Positions 46,706 through 59,673 of a stretch of 64,000 nucleotides of DNA are shown piece after piece. The position numbers and the translations under genes are program-made. The notes beneath the pieces are model-generated. The model was not told where the DNA came from, ran no database searches, and saw only the letters and a list, made by a program, of their open reading frames with translations. The stretch covers positions 186,001-250,000 of the forward strand of contig SSNU01000311.1 of assembly GCA_012064415.1 (NCBI GenBank), in the 5' to 3' direction. This stretch comes from Gyrodactylus bullatarudis. Its lineage: Eukaryota > Platyhelminthes > Monogenea > Gyrodactylidea > Gyrodactylidae. Within the stretch, counting starts at the first letter, position 1; every line of letters starts with the position of its first letter.

Positions 46706-49700
46706 TATAAAACTGGTTTCTTTATTTTCATTGGATGGAATCGAAATTAGGGATTTTTTAAGAAGATTCTTCACTGTATCAGTGAGTGAAGCAGTTATGG
46801 ATTATTATGAATGAGTAATTCACGTTGTTTATCAAAAACGTCCGAGTATCCACTTAAATTCTTATTCATTGTGAGCTTTTTCACTTTTCTCTCCACTGTT
46901 GCTATTTATTGGAGAGTTTTGGTGTTTTTTCAGCTTACATATTATTCTAATTTTATTCATCTTTTACTATTTCTTTCATATTTGTAAAATATTATCTTGA
47001 ATGAATCTTTTAACTTTTATCATTTTTAAAGCAATGCCACTGATGATGCTTTAAGAAATACCTATATGGTTTTTAAATATATTTCTTTCTTACACATTCC
47101 CAAGTTATGGATTGACTAAGTAAAAATATCGATTTTTATCGACATTATATCTCGCTTATAAAAAGATATTACTCGAAGTTGGGAATATCATTAGAACTAT
47201 AAAATGACCTGTTTATTCTATGACTAAAATTTCGACTTTTTACCAATTATAATTCATTATAATTATATACAGGAGAGAAGAATTTTTCATAATAGCACTC
47301 ATTGAGTAAAAGCATACCTACGAATCCAGAGTGGATGAAGCCCTGAGATCGAGATAAATGCATTATATCAATCAAGATTTAGGTATAAGGAAGGTAAAAG
47401 CCTTATTTATTGAGTAAGTTCAATTGGAAGAAAAAAAAGAGCAATAATCAAAGAGACACAAAACTAGGGACTTATAAGTTTAAGATTAGTAAACTTGGAA
47501 AATTTTTATAATTATATGTAGTAACATTTTAACACAAGAAAGATAGAGAACGGTTCACTAGATCATCTCAATAACATTCCATTATTCATAGAAGGAGTCT
47601 ATTAATTTATAATCATGGATTGTTATATTTAGATTACAGTAAAAATATTTCTATTGAAACATCTTATTTTTATTGAAACACGAAAAAATTACTTATCTCG
47701 ACCAATCAGAATGCAGCAAGTGATTTCTATACATATAGATAGGAAAAAAAGTGAGTTTTTGTGAAAATTCACTGTTAATACTTAATCAGGGGGTAAATAT
47801 TCGTGTTTCAATAAAAATAAAATGTTTCAATAGAAATATTTTTACTGTAAGATCATAGATTAAAATTCCATAATTTAAAATTGAATGGTGATACCTCAAT
47901 TTTCAAAAAATCCCGTACACTATGCATTTAATATTCATACATTGAATCACATTGCCATAAGGTCACATTATCTTTCCAGTTATTGATCTGCTTTCTTCCC
48001 TCTTCTCTGTCCTCTCTCACTTTAAAACCAGCAATCAAGATCAGTGGAAAACAAATTCCCCTTCTATTGGAAAACAATTTTTTATTATCCACACACAAAG
48101 GAAAAACGTAAACCACAATTAGAATGTGTAAAACTGGGGTAAAGTACTTTTTTTGAATACTGAACGAAAATTATTATATCTGCTATGCACCAGAGTAATT
48201 ATTAACAAAAGTTTGCTGGTAAACACATTCCCTCATTGTTCAAATCTTAATGATCCAACTGTAAATGCGGTTTGTCCTATTTCCAAGAATACTTGATCTC
48301 AGAATACCTTGCTACAGCTATCTAATTAAAATTATGCATTATATTAGCTAGAAAAAAGATTCCTAATGTAAAAAAACAGATTTTCTCTTGATTAACTTAT
48401 GATATTTTCAGTCCTGTCAAAGAAAAAGGACATCTAATTACAATGTTAGATTCTATAGTTATTTCAGACATTCAGCCTATAAGTAAAGTGAGGATATGAT
48501 GAATAGAACTTCAATATAGAACTTCATTCTTTCTTCTCTAAGCTTTCTGATAACTGAGAAAAGGCTGAAAATTTTGCTATTTTTTGAAAAATATGCCCCT
48601 TAGTTTCTATCCTAGTTAGTTAAATTATTATTTCTTGTAATGCTAGCCAAGATGCTAATTTTGCTGATATGTTGCTAGAATTTTCATGAGAATTATGAAA
48701 TTACCATTCTTAAACATTAGGGATATTTCTTCTCGAAAATAATTCCTCCATTCAAAATCAAATGCCAATTATTATTTTACTTTTTTTCTTGGGGTAAGCC
48801 CTTGTGAGATAAAGAGTAACATGATTATTTTTATTTCTTCTTTTGACTAATGCTGTTTCTAAAGCGTCTCAATCTCGTAATAAGGCATAATTTGAGACCT
48901 TTAGATTAACCTAACAAAAATTTTAAGCTTCAAATATTATTTAAACTTCCATAATTAAATACCTGATTACAAGTTAAGACGCAATATTTTTTGCTCTAAC
49001 CAACCATATTTTCATTATTTACTCACAAGTATATTAAAATGCTATATTTTTTGAAAAATTTGCTATTTTTTCTAAAATAATGCTATTTTTGTGACCGCCT
49101 TAGGGTTTACTGAAATCTAGATGGAGATTCTCTTCTCACACCTAGATGTTAGATAATTTGTCAGATTCATACGACTGTCTAATAATATTCAAATGATTGT
49201 GAAATATGTAGACGCGTTTTGTCCTTATTAGGACTCATCCATACATAATCTTGTCCGATTTCTAATATCTAGGTATGAGGAGACAATCTCCAATGAATGT
49301 CTAAAAATGACATCACCCAAAGCAATTTTGTATTTTTTGGCCAATTTTCTAGCTAAATTAAATTCGTCAAGATCTGTTCTGAAAATTCATAAAGAGACAA
49401 AACTATCGTTTAGTGCTAGGAATCATGCAATATTTTCTTTCAACATAATCCATTTCTGTTTGAAAATGTCTGAAATATGAAAAATTACCATATTGTCAAC
49501 ACTCAACAAACGTTCCTAGCAATAAAACAAATATTCTGTGTGTGTTAATTGACTGTTTTTTGAAGCTACATCTTTTATTCAAAAGGTACATAGGATAGTT
49601 TTCGTGATATCCATTATAAACTACTGCTTTAAAAAATTATCCTTTCAAATACAGTTGTAATTCTATCTTTGGAACTGCATCAGTGCTTAAAAATTTTCTT

Positions 49701-50284
49701 ATTAAAATACTTGTTTAGACGATTGTTTATATAGGAAAAAAACTGGCATTCTATTCTATTCTCCCAAGATAGCTATCTGTTATAAGGAATTATTTTAATG
49801 AATTTATTTGATCTAAAGAACATCTTGTCAATTATTTATGGAAAAACAGAAATTATCTTGTTACTTTTCTCTGAAATACTAAATAATAATAATTCCTTAT
49901 CTATACAGTTCCCACATTGTAATAATAATTTTTTCTCTCTCTTTCTGTGAATCAGATGATCCATAGTGGAGTAACAATGTGTAATTACTGACTATATTAT
50001 CCTTTTCCAATTTACTTTAATCTCTATGCTTCCACAGAGACTAATGATAGTGATAACAAGTAGTAAAATAACAAACAAATTAGAAATACTATATATGCAA
50101 TACTGTGTGCAATATTGTTGAATTGTTAAAGATACCACCGTATCAGCACACAGTGAGTGTTGATTTCTTTCAACCTGTCGCCCATTTTCTTCATTAATCC
50201 TTCAAAATTAAAGAACAAATTTAATTTAAATGTACTTCTTTTGAAAATAAATCTCTCAACTTAAAATAGGTAATTTTATAGAAA
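46706..50284. other. gene-free stretch with one MITE
   Basis: No supported exon apart from the MITE at 47637-47847. The 47928-48116 frame has no recognisable features. Confidence 0.55.
47637..47847. mobile_element. 211-bp Tc1/mariner-type MITE
   Basis: Inverted arms of about 50 bp (47634-47684 and 47800-47850) differ at one position. The ends are cagtaaaaatatttctattg, flanked on both sides by TA, the target duplication of Tc1/mariner elements. The interior is about 110 bp and non-coding. Confidence 0.75.
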
Positions 50285-50503
50285 TATTTCGTTCTAGGTG
50301 CTTAGGTAATATATCCCACAGGAACGTCTTATTTGGTAATGGATTAGCCCATGTCGCTGAATGTTACAGCTTACTAATGGATCCCACCGAGACTGGTACG
50401 AAAGAAACTCACAGTAAGCTGTAACATTCAGCGACATGGGCTAATCCATTACCAAATAAGATGTTCCTGTGGGATATATTACCTAAGCACCTAAAACGAA
50501 ATA
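50285..50503. repeat. foldback palindrome with arms of about 90 bp
   Basis: Arms 50285-50375 and 50413-50503 are reverse complements with about two mismatches, separated by a 37-bp spacer. The right arm is also the left end of the larger element at 50443-52516. Confidence 0.8.
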
Positions 50504-52516
50504 ATACTAGTAACCTTTGTAAGTATAGGTGCTGCACTATTCATCAGATAATTTTATATTATTATGCCCAAATTATCTTATAGCCTCAACAAATTCACTT
50601 CATAATGAGATTTAAGAAAGATATTCATGTTTTAAGTGGTTACGTAGTAAGAATTCATTGAAAATTGGGCGGTAATTTGAAAAATTTAGGAATTTCAAAC
50701 AAATTTCTGAATCATGCCTCAAAATAATGATTAATATTCATAGATCTATTGGATAATTCGCTAGGAAAATGAGTTTAGCTCAGTGAATACCTTTCTTAAC
50801 GACTTTTACATGCAGTTTATTTCAAATTCATATTATCGCTTAAGAAGAAAATTTTGTGTTCTTGGAGTTAGGTAAAAAAATAAGGATAATAAATCTTTGT
50901 AAATGCTCAGTTAAATACCAGAACAAAAGGCTTGCTATACCAGCCCTCAGTATTTTCTAGAAAAGAAAAATTTATTCTTGGTATAAATTATAAATATGAG
51001 CCCTACCCAACTGACGGTTTAACCCAAATATTAAACACCGTTGTAAGTACTAGCCTAATCCAGCAAGGATGGAAAGAATGTCGGATATTTTTTTAAACAT
51101 TCTTTTCTCATCATTGTATTATGAGTCATAATTTATGATTATTCAAAATTTTAAAAATAATTTTGTCCTTTATTAATAAGTTTAATATCAGAAAAGGAAT
51201 TTTTAATTTACTTTATTACTCCATTAAAATAACAAAACGTTTGCATCTGCTACTGCTAAGAGTAATTTCCTTTCCCAAAGAGAAATTTTCATTTCCATCA
51301 ACATGAAATCTTTCTCGAATGAATCATATGAGAATGATGATCGTTGATTAATTACGTTATCATTTGAATTTGGGAAAATAAGTTCAACAAACAGGGTATA
51401 AAAGGCAAAGTAATGCTCTCATCTGGTCTCCCTGCAATTCTCATAAAATTGCTTCTCTTTTACATCAGATCTAGGTAGCATCAAATTTAAAAATTAGACC
51501 CTTTTCAAGATAAATAATTCCCAATGTCTATCTATTGAGCAACATGAATTTCTTCACTCATTTTTTCCTCATTTATAGACTCTTAGAATGCATTTATCTC
51601 TATCACAGGGCTTTACCCACTCTGGGTCCGCAAACATGCATTTTTGGTAATATAATTTTCTCAATCTTATTCTTCATCTGATAGCAATTATTCTCTCAAA
51701 AGAGTGAAATATAAATCCAATTACACAGTTTTACATGGAAAAATTCTACTCAATGATATTTTCCACTTTTGTAGAGAATTTTTCAGTGATTTCAGATATG
51801 TCCTTTTTAAAAAAATTCTACAATAAAATTTTCGAGTTATTCGGTAAAAACTGAAAACCCGACTTGCAGTGCTTTACCTTTCGATAGAGAAAAACATGAA
51901 TGGGAAAGACAGAAATAACATTATCTTGTTCAGGAATAAATTCTTAACAAAAGAGTAGAAGGAAACTTTCCCTTGACTCTTCTTGTTTCTGAGCTATCTA
52001 AAGTCAAATTTGAAAATTTACCTGTTTATTTCGAAAATCCTCAGCTTCAACTCAATTTTATGCCTATTTAAGCATTTTGTAGGAAAGAAATCTACCTCAA
52101 TTAGGATACAGTAGTCCTTGAAGTATCCAAAGCGTAAAACAATTTTCGAAAATTGTGCTTCAGTAATATTTTTTCACTGACAAATCTCTTTTTTTTAACA
52201 CCTAAAATTCAGAGTAAATAAGACGTTGTTAGGTGTTAAAAATAGAGATTTTTCAATGAAAAAATATTACTGAAGCATAATTTTCGAAAATTTTTTTACG
52301 CTTTGGATTTACCTGCATTCATTTTCTATTTTAATAAGGTTTATTTCTAACAAAACAAAAAAGTAGCGACACTTTGTGCTGAGCTAATCTTATTTGAAGA
52401 TTTCCTTTGTTATTAATGAATAGTGCAGCACCCATACTTACAAAGGTTACTAGAATTATTTCGTTCGAGGTGCTTAGGTAATATGTCCCACCGGAACGTC
52501 TTATTTCGTAATGGAT
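50443..52516. mobile_element. about 2.1 kb element with diverged inverted ends of about 100 bp
   Basis: The left end, 50443-50544, is matched in reverse complement by 52419-52516: both contain ggtgcttaggtaatat and gtgctgcactattcat in inverted order, with about ten differences. The interior has no transposase frame, so it is non-autonomous or decayed. The superfamily is unknown; no convincing target duplication was found. Confidence 0.55.
52125..52308. repeat. 184-bp foldback repeat nested in the 2.1 kb element
   Basis: Arms 52125-52205 and 52229-52308 pair over about 80 bp with a few mismatches (outer ends atccaaagcgtaaaa; inner ends aacacctaa). No clear target duplication. Probably a small foldback MITE inserted near the right end of the larger element. 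Confidence 0.7.
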
Positions 52517-53111
52517 TTACTTTGTTATAATAGTCGAAAGGGAATTACATACACCAAAATATGCTAGAAAAATTTGTACATTTTCAAATTATGAGTTACC
52601 ATTGTTTTTCATTTTCAAGTTGAAAGTTTTTCTTTCGTTGAGCGATTTCATCTTTACTTTGGTTCTGCCATCTACCATTAAAATTGAAAGGCCTAATCTT
52701 ATCGAGATATAAGTGTTTTATTTTAGACATATTCATAAAAATTAGACAAGACAACTGATTTTGATAGACCTTGGATCATCAAACTCCACTACCAAAAATC
52801 TACTCCCATTTCTAAAACTTTTGGTAGGACTGGAGCAAACCTCACAACTTTCCGTCCGGGTAGAGGGGAATATACCGTATATGCGTGTATATGCGGGGGT
52901 ATATATGCGCGATAATTTATTATTTATTTTCGTCAACCATATATGAAAATACCAATAACTTCAAGCTTTAATAAAATAGCTTCTGAAAATAGTAAAGCAA
53001 CAAACGACCCATCAAATTGTAGCTTTTTAAAAGCTGATTCCAATGAAATGATTCTGATTTAATAATTTTGAGAATTTAAAACACTTTTAGTTGATATAAT
53101 ATTCGAATTAT
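52517..53111. other. intergenic, low-complexity patch
   Basis: No gene supported. 52868-52910 holds an imperfect tandem of tatatgcg-type units. Two opposite-strand frames at 52742-52946 overlap and look like chance. Confidence 0.5.
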
Positions 53112-53761
53112 TTATTTAAATTGTAATGATGTTATCAAAGCATTAGCCTTAGATAAGTTTGTTTTAAGTTTCATATTGTAAAAAGATGCAAAGAAACTAA
53201 GTCTTTCAGGGAGTCGACTTGGCTTGACATATGATTTTATATTACGCCTCAACTCTCGCCAAACTCTCTCGATGGTGTTAGTATGGGCTCCAGTAATTGG
53301 GTCTTTAAACCCTCTCTTATGGTTAACTGTAGGGTGGTTAAAAGGAATACTACGATAAGCTCTCCATTCGTCAGTTATCACCGTTGTTCCTGGAGCAACA
53401 TTTTCTAGGACAAATCTATGGATGTTCACATTGGTTCTTGTGAACATGACCTGTAGACGAATCTGTCTTGTCTGTCTACAGATAGCACCGACAATCCAAA
53501 AGCGTTGGTATCCAAGAATTCGACCTCGATGATACTTTCTCTTGAAAAGGTGGCATTCATCTATTTGAACAGTACACCCAGAACCTCCTAATTTTCCTCG
53601 ATAACCATTGAAGTTCAGCATACGACTTTCAAAAATTTTGTTGAACCTCAGGACGGTGTGGACATCGACACACACATTCTCAGCTACGGTCTCTTCTAGC
53701 GTAGAATGAGTTATGAAGTTAAATGCAAGATTTAAGACTTGCTTTATTGATATTTTCATTC
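53112..53761 (-). CDS. Merlin (IS1016/ISXO2-like) transposase, C-terminal catalytic part
   Basis: 215 uninterrupted codons (ATG at 53759) encode a DDE transposase core. The catalytic triad is visible: Asp67 in CTVQIDECHLF, Asp130 in VITDEWRAYR, Glu164 in HTNTIERVWRELRR, with the KYHRGR motif after the first Asp and the GFKDPITGAHTNT segment before the Glu. An acceptor-like AG directly before position 53761 suggests the frame is the last exon of a spliced gene, because the N-terminal zinc-ribbon part of Merlin transposases is missing. I could not find that part within 0.7 kb upstream, nor terminal inverted repeats around the gene. It is clearly different from the 46 kb copy. It could be an old autonomous element that lost its ends, or a domesticated transposase. 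Confidence 0.85.
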
Positions 53762-56427
53762 CTGAAATAAAATTGAAAATTTTTGAACTTGCTGTAAAAT
53801 ATAGGATTGAAATATACTTTCTTATCTAAAATAACAACTTTAAATCCCGCTAACTCTCCAAAGTCGACCAAAAATTTTCATCTCACAGTTCAAAAAAAGA
53901 AAATTTAGGGGCTATTTTTAATTTGAAATTTGTTCTACTTCATATGGTAAAAGGTTAAGTTAATCGCATTTAAGTTTTTGACAAATAATATTTGTAAATA
54001 CATCTATCTACAAATTCCTATCCTCAATTTCGATTAATAGAATGACGAAATTTTAATTCTTTGTTGAAATTATACCCTACAAAGCTAAATGAAATTTCAC
54101 TCAACTTTGATGTATGCTGGAAGTAATAATTAACTTAGCAAGGAAAAATCGATTGAATATTTATGGCTGGTATTTTGATAGCAACTTAAAGCTAGTCATT
54201 GAAATGATTTTTCCTCGTCTGTTGGTGGCGCCTCTAGAACAGCTTCATTGCCCTTCCAAATAAACAAAAATATTCTATTTAAACCATAATATTTTCGAAC
54301 TTCATCAAGAATATTATTTGATTCTGAACTCATAAGGAAGTTTAGAGAAAACGAACGTTTCGCCGGGTCTCTTCAGACTTGACCCTGGATTAGAAATACT
54401 ATCATAATACGAATTTTTCCATTGGTTCAGATGATTTTATACCTCGTTTAGGAAACAAGGGGGTTGGGACTTTCATCTCTCATTTCACTTTCTGTTGCGG
54501 AATGCATCGATTTTTAACTACCTAAAATGTCTATTTTTTCTTCAATCGGCAAAAGTTTTAAAATTCGTATTTTAAAAAATTTCTTTATCCTTTTCAAACT
54601 CTTGAGATATTTGTGAAAATCCCAAAGATAAAACTTCTTATTCACAATGATTTCAGACTGAAATTACAATGAAAGCTTTCCGATTTTTTCTAAATAAACT
54701 TGATTATGTTTTTTTTAATTTTATATGGTAAGAAATGTCCTGTACTTCCTTTCAAAAATGCCCGGAGTAATCTTAATAATTAATCAAATTTGCTTGCTTG
54801 ATTTGGATGAAGGAGAAGGAAATTTTAAAATAATCCACTTCAAAAATACGAAGAAATTTCTGGTAGTTTTTCAGTCATGATGATTATCTGATGTTTTTGT
54901 TGATCTCTCTCCTTCTATGAATTCAATTATGCTGACTTTTTCTGTACGTGGTATTTCCTTGCCGAATTATATTCTTATTCTCAGAGGAGAACTTAGTCAA
55001 GCTATCCAACTCTTTCCCTGATCTGTGTGTTGTTTCTGTCTGTGTGAGTGTGTGTGATAAAACTTTCTCTGCATTTCATCCTGTCTAGCTCAGAATTATC
55101 TGCTTTTGTGTTCTCCAATTACTCAACGAAGCAGAAAAAGTCATTATTATTATTTCCAATTGATAGAGTTTGTCTGATGGAATGAAAAAAAATCTTATTT
55201 ATGGAAAACAAAATGTAATTACGATTAACAAGTGAATTTGATGTTGAAAAATTAGCACTAAAGAAGTGGTCTATATAAACTCTGTACACGATTTTTTTGC
55301 TTGTTAAACAGATTCCACCACGTTGCTCAATTGTCATTGGGCAAATTACAAATAACTCCATATAAAAAACTACTCACTTTTTACGTTACGTGAATTAATT
55401 TAATCTAATTAATCCCACTAGAAATCTCGATTCAATGAAACAGAAAATTTAAAAGGAAAATTTTGAAAAAACCATTAATTGTATTTTAAATGAAAATTAG
55501 TCCATCGTTTATTTTAATCAGATCATAAATTCGATTTCAGAAAGCATAAATTCTTTCAGAAATCATAAATTCTTAAGGGAAAATGCCAGACTTCATTCAT
55601 AGCAATCCATTTAAAGAAGAGCTTGAATGTCTGAGTGAACAAGACAGGGGTTAATTTGCAAATTCGAAAATAGTTAAAGCTTACTCTTTGATCATGATGG
55701 TACTGAATAAAAATATAAAGATTTTTTCAAAGGCCCAACCTCTATAAATCTAGTTTCTCAAAATTTATTGAAATACGAAGAGGTTTTAGTTTCAACTAAT
55801 TACAATGTTCTTGAAAAAAATTTTAAAATAGTAAAAAGTTTCTCTTGAAAATTGAAAAATCCTGGTTCAATTAAATAATTATAAATATTTGTTCAGTGAA
55901 ATTTAAGGCGATGAAATTGTAAAATTGATGAAAAACCAAAATACTTCTCTTTTAATAGGTGTAGAAAAGAAAAATTAAAAATCAATTGGGCCAAGGTAAC
56001 TGCAAATCATGTAAATGGTTCTTTTGGATGCATAAGTTTGGATCTTCGTTCATGATTAGAAATTTCTTCCGGATTTTGAGGTCTATAAGTCTATCGTTTG
56101 GGTATTTGGAAATTTTCTTTACTTGCTTGACAACCACATTGCTCTAGATGTTTTTTTTTATTGAGGAACTCTTTCTGTTGAGGTGTTCTTTTATCCTAAT
56201 AGCTAGGCGTCTTTGGGTTCTATCTTCCTATGTACACCACACGTAGCTTGGAAATGGATTAAACCTTTAGCAATTTATAATCCAAACCTAGATAATTTAA
56301 AGAGGTGTAGAAATTACTCACCAATTCTAAACATATTATTTAGAAGGTTATTGATTATTCGATGTGAAATAAGCAAACACAAGATTATAAATGATCAGAA
56401 AATGATTTTTTTCTCTAAAGAAGAACA
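53762..56427. other. gene-free stretch
   Basis: No supported exon. A minus-strand segment near 54215-54285 (WKGNEAVLEAPPTDEEKSFQ then stop) is coding-like but isolated. A short core, aacgtttcgccgg, near 54355 recurs inverted near 61640. A GT-rich run lies at 55025-55060. Confidence 0.5.
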
Positions 56428-57039
56428 ATGGCAGTTACAGACATCACTGAGAGCATTGGATTAGGTTTAGTTCTCTCAATACTCGGTGGCCTTTTCGCAT
56501 TTCAATTCATTGGAGTTTATCATGACTTTGGCCTGCAGATGATTGCGCATTTAAACCAGGATTTGAAGAATTTGAGCATCAAGACTAGTGAAGACGTCAA
56601 AAATATGAATTTGAATCTTTCCCTGACACTTTTCTCGATCGGCATTATAATTATGATAATAGGCCTCATCTTGATACCCTGCCATGATGCTAGATTATCG
56701 ATCATTCTCAAGGCAATCATGAAAATTCTATTGGGATTAACTTGTGGAATTTACATAATTTTCTACTCACTCAAAATGTCCTACATAATCCAGGATGCAG
56801 AAAATGAATTTTCTATTCTGTTCGAGAAGCTCAGTGATCAGTTGAAATCATCATTAATGAACTCATACGATTGTACCATTTCTGAAGGGGACGGGAGGTT
56901 TTGTCAAACTTTGGTCGTTGTTGGTCTTAAACAGATGACATACTTGGTCATATTCTTGCTGTTTTTCATCTTTGCTGCTTCTATGAACATGTTCACAATT
57001 ATTCATGATGACTACAATGGCGATTTGGAATTATTGTAG
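56428..57039 (+). CDS. unrecognised four-helix membrane protein, copy 1
   Basis: A single-exon frame of 203 residues. Predicted membrane helices by eye: about 9-30 (GLGLVLSILGGLFAF), 66-85 (FSIGIIIMIIGLILI), 92-116 and 163-185. A hydrophilic segment with LNQDLKNLS separates TM1 and TM2; a second one between TM3 and TM4 carries two Cys (149, 159). The strongest conserved block, against its paralogue at 59674-60270, is TLVVVGLKQMTYLV at the start of TM4; FYS-KMSYI at the end of TM3 is also kept. A good acceptor-like tract (ttttttctctaaag) ends 7 nt before the ATG, so a leader exon or trans-spliced leader is possible. I do not recognise the family; it has no tetraspanin signatures (no CCG). Confidence 0.85.
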   Translation: MAVTDITESIGLGLVLSILGGLFAFQFIGVYHDFGLQMIAHLNQDLKNLSIKTSEDVKNMNLNLSLTLFSIGIIIMIIGLILIPCHDARLSIILKAIMKILLGLTCGIYIIFYSLKMSYIIQDAENEFSILFEKLSDQLKSSLMNSYDCTISEGDGRFCQTLVVVGLKQMTYLVIFLLFFIFAASMNMFTIIHDDYNGDLELL

Positions 57040-57046
57040 GAGGAGT

Positions 57047-57052
57047 AATAAA
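57047..57052 (+). terminator. polyadenylation signal of the four-helix gene, copy 1
   Basis: AATAAA seven bases after the stop codon; very short 3' untranslated region implied. Confidence 0.5.
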
Positions 57053-59646
57053 TTTTCATTTTCATTAAAAATGCATCACATGACTTTTTTCATCGCTTGA
57101 GGTTTCCTCTTCAAAAAAGTGAAAAATATAATTGGGAATAAGTTTCGTTTCAACACCTGATCTTCTTATGTATGCAAAGGAGGGAAATATCCTTAAATAC
57201 ATGCAAGAAATATGATATAAAGTTCCATGAATTCACACCTAGTCAGTATGAAGATGAAAATTTATGGTTTTTTTACAAAAATCTCAATTCTATCATCAAG
57301 AACTCTGGAAATTGACAGAGATATTTTGAAATCAAATCCAAATCTTTCAACCTTTGAATTTAGTTTTTTTAATGATGACTTCTTTTTGTCTTTGAGGGAT
57401 ACGGATCAAAAGTTGTTCTTAAGAATCAAATAGAGCCATTATCAGGTAAAATTGAATTTCGATTTTTTGAAAATTTTTCTGTCTGATGTAATCTTTTGAT
57501 GATCTAATATCAGTAAAAGATAATCCGTCTACTGAAGATATTGGACTAAATTTTGAACTAAATTTCTGAAAAATCAATAATTGACAAGAACTCTAATGGT
57601 TAAAAATGACGATTAAAATCAGGCCGAAATGCGGTGTAATTGATTTCAAAAGTAATCCATCTAATCTAGCAAATAATGGAATAGATTTCAATAGAATTTC
57701 TAATAAATACATGAGTCATCAAGTTGATAAAATTGACAGAAAAGCTTTCAGAATGTGAATTTATCGCATGATAAAACATCGAAGGGATATTAATTGGATG
57801 AAATACCATTCCCATTTTGTAAATTGAACAAAATTTTAAAAATCAAGCGTGAACTATGGGATAAACATGTTAATTTTGACAGATGCATAAATAAAATCCA
57901 TCCTTGGATCGGAGGCATGAACAATGTTCATTAAACATCTGAAATTAATAATAAATTATTTTAGAGTCTAAATAGACCCAGTGAAATGTAAGCTATTTTT
58001 TCTCTAATTCTCCATACAAGTTTAGACGCTAACTCAAAAATTTATTAGGCATTAGGTTTACGAAAAATGGTTTAATCTAAAAAAACAGTTAGTAGGTAGT
58101 GCCCAGACTCTAATGATGTAGACTCTACGTCTCATTGTAGAATTATATGATGCAAACGAGGGATACATGCAAAGAGAATTTGAATTTCCAACAGTTGAAA
58201 TTGATTTTTTTCACTTGCATCACGAAATTTTGATTGAGATTTATTTAATTTAACCATTCTTTTTTTTATAAAGTATGGTGTAAGATTTCTTTATTCTACT
58301 TCAATCTAGAATGAATTTAAGCTAAATCACGTGAGATGATTTTTAAATTCTATGTACCTCATACATATTGGTCATAAAATTGACCTATTGCAGTTTCATC
58401 TTACGCCATGACATATGAATAAATACTAAATAGTCCAGTTGGTTTTCATGATAAACTTGACGTACCACTTGGGAATCCATGTGAAGACAATAACCTTTTT
58501 AATAATGTTTCGATTCTGGTATTAACAAATTTTACTAGAATAGTTCGTGATTAATGTGTTTATGAGATTACTCTATAATCTTTTGAGAATACACACGAGG
58601 AATTTCTCAATTTCAAAAAGGATATAGATTATTTGAGCTATAGAATTATCAAAGCCATAATAATAATATTATTATTGAGCAATCTTTGAGGGAAAAATGT
58701 CTCTTTGACCTGAGAAGTAAAATTTTCGTTTCATGGATAAAAAATAAAGTTACCATTTTAAGGGAATTGATTTACTCAATACAAATGATACTATACAAGG
58801 AATTCTCTTTTATGCTCTATTTTTTCCTTTCAGGAGATAAACAGAAAAAGCAGATAGATAGATTTCCCATGAATGCATCTACGCACGTAGTTTTACTTGT
58901 TATAAGGAAAATAATCTCTCTCTATTGCTATGATGATGAATCATTGAATTCCATCAATTTTATATCGCATAGAAAATCATGTTTTTATTCGTGATTTGAC
59001 TCAGGACATCTTTCAGCCACGATTTGTCCTAGAAATCAAAGAGTGAGCCATCTTTCTTTTAATGATCAAATTATTATCCCTTTTAGACTTGATCTCGGGA
59101 AAATTAATTGCTTTTTAAAAAAACTCTAGTTTTAATTTATAATCAAATCAGCTGAAATGGCAATTATCATGATTGAAACTTTGCAGACTGTCTTTTTTAT
59201 AACAGATATATAGTCACTTAATTAATCAAGACAAAAGATACGTATTTTCTTTGACAAATTGAAGACCTTTCCTCTACTAATTCAGGGAAATGAAAATAAT
59301 TAAAATCTGGCCCAAGGAAAACCAACCCTGAAATAAACATTAGGGAAATGTCACATTGTGAAAAATACCTGTTCACAATACAGTTTCTAGTTGGCTTGTT
59401 GGCGAATGTTTATTGTCAACCCATAGAAATGTATTGAATACTTTACAAAAGCTTTTTCGAAATTTCTTTTCTTCAAACGTCCATAAAAAATATTTTCTTG
59501 CTAGTATAGATGTTGAATAAAGATTTTTTCTCTCACACCACTCTTTTAGGTAAGAAAAATTAAAGTACATTAATTTTAAAGTATTGTAACCCACCAATTC
59601 TAGAAATTTAAGTATTAAGCATTCTGATGATAAATTAATTTTTTCA
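57053..59646. other. spacer between the tail-to-tail membrane protein genes
   Basis: 2.6 kb without a supported gene. About 57236-57310 is a partial inverted copy of the dispersed repeat described at 39 kb; the open frame 57227-57433 comes from it. The 58686-58994 frame (102 codons) has no recognisable pattern. Confidence 0.55.
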
Positions 59647-59652
59647 TTTATT
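59647..59652 (-). terminator. polyadenylation signal of the four-helix gene, copy 2
   Basis: AATAAA on the minus strand, 21 nt beyond the stop codon at 59674-59676. Confidence 0.5.
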
Positions 59653-59673
59653 GATAAAAATCAGATACAAATT

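Noticed and set aside
46538..46774. 78-codon minus-strand frame
   Set aside because: It lies mostly in the right terminal inverted repeat of the Merlin element; the same sequence at the left end has no gene context.
54340..54400. Possible hammerhead ribozyme (CTGAAGA and GAAAC-like core on the minus strand)
   Set aside because: The required helix II and a closed helix I or III cannot be formed; the resemblance is to short core bases only.
57227..57433. 68-codon plus-strand frame
   Set aside because: It begins in an inverted copy of the dispersed repeat and has no protein pattern.
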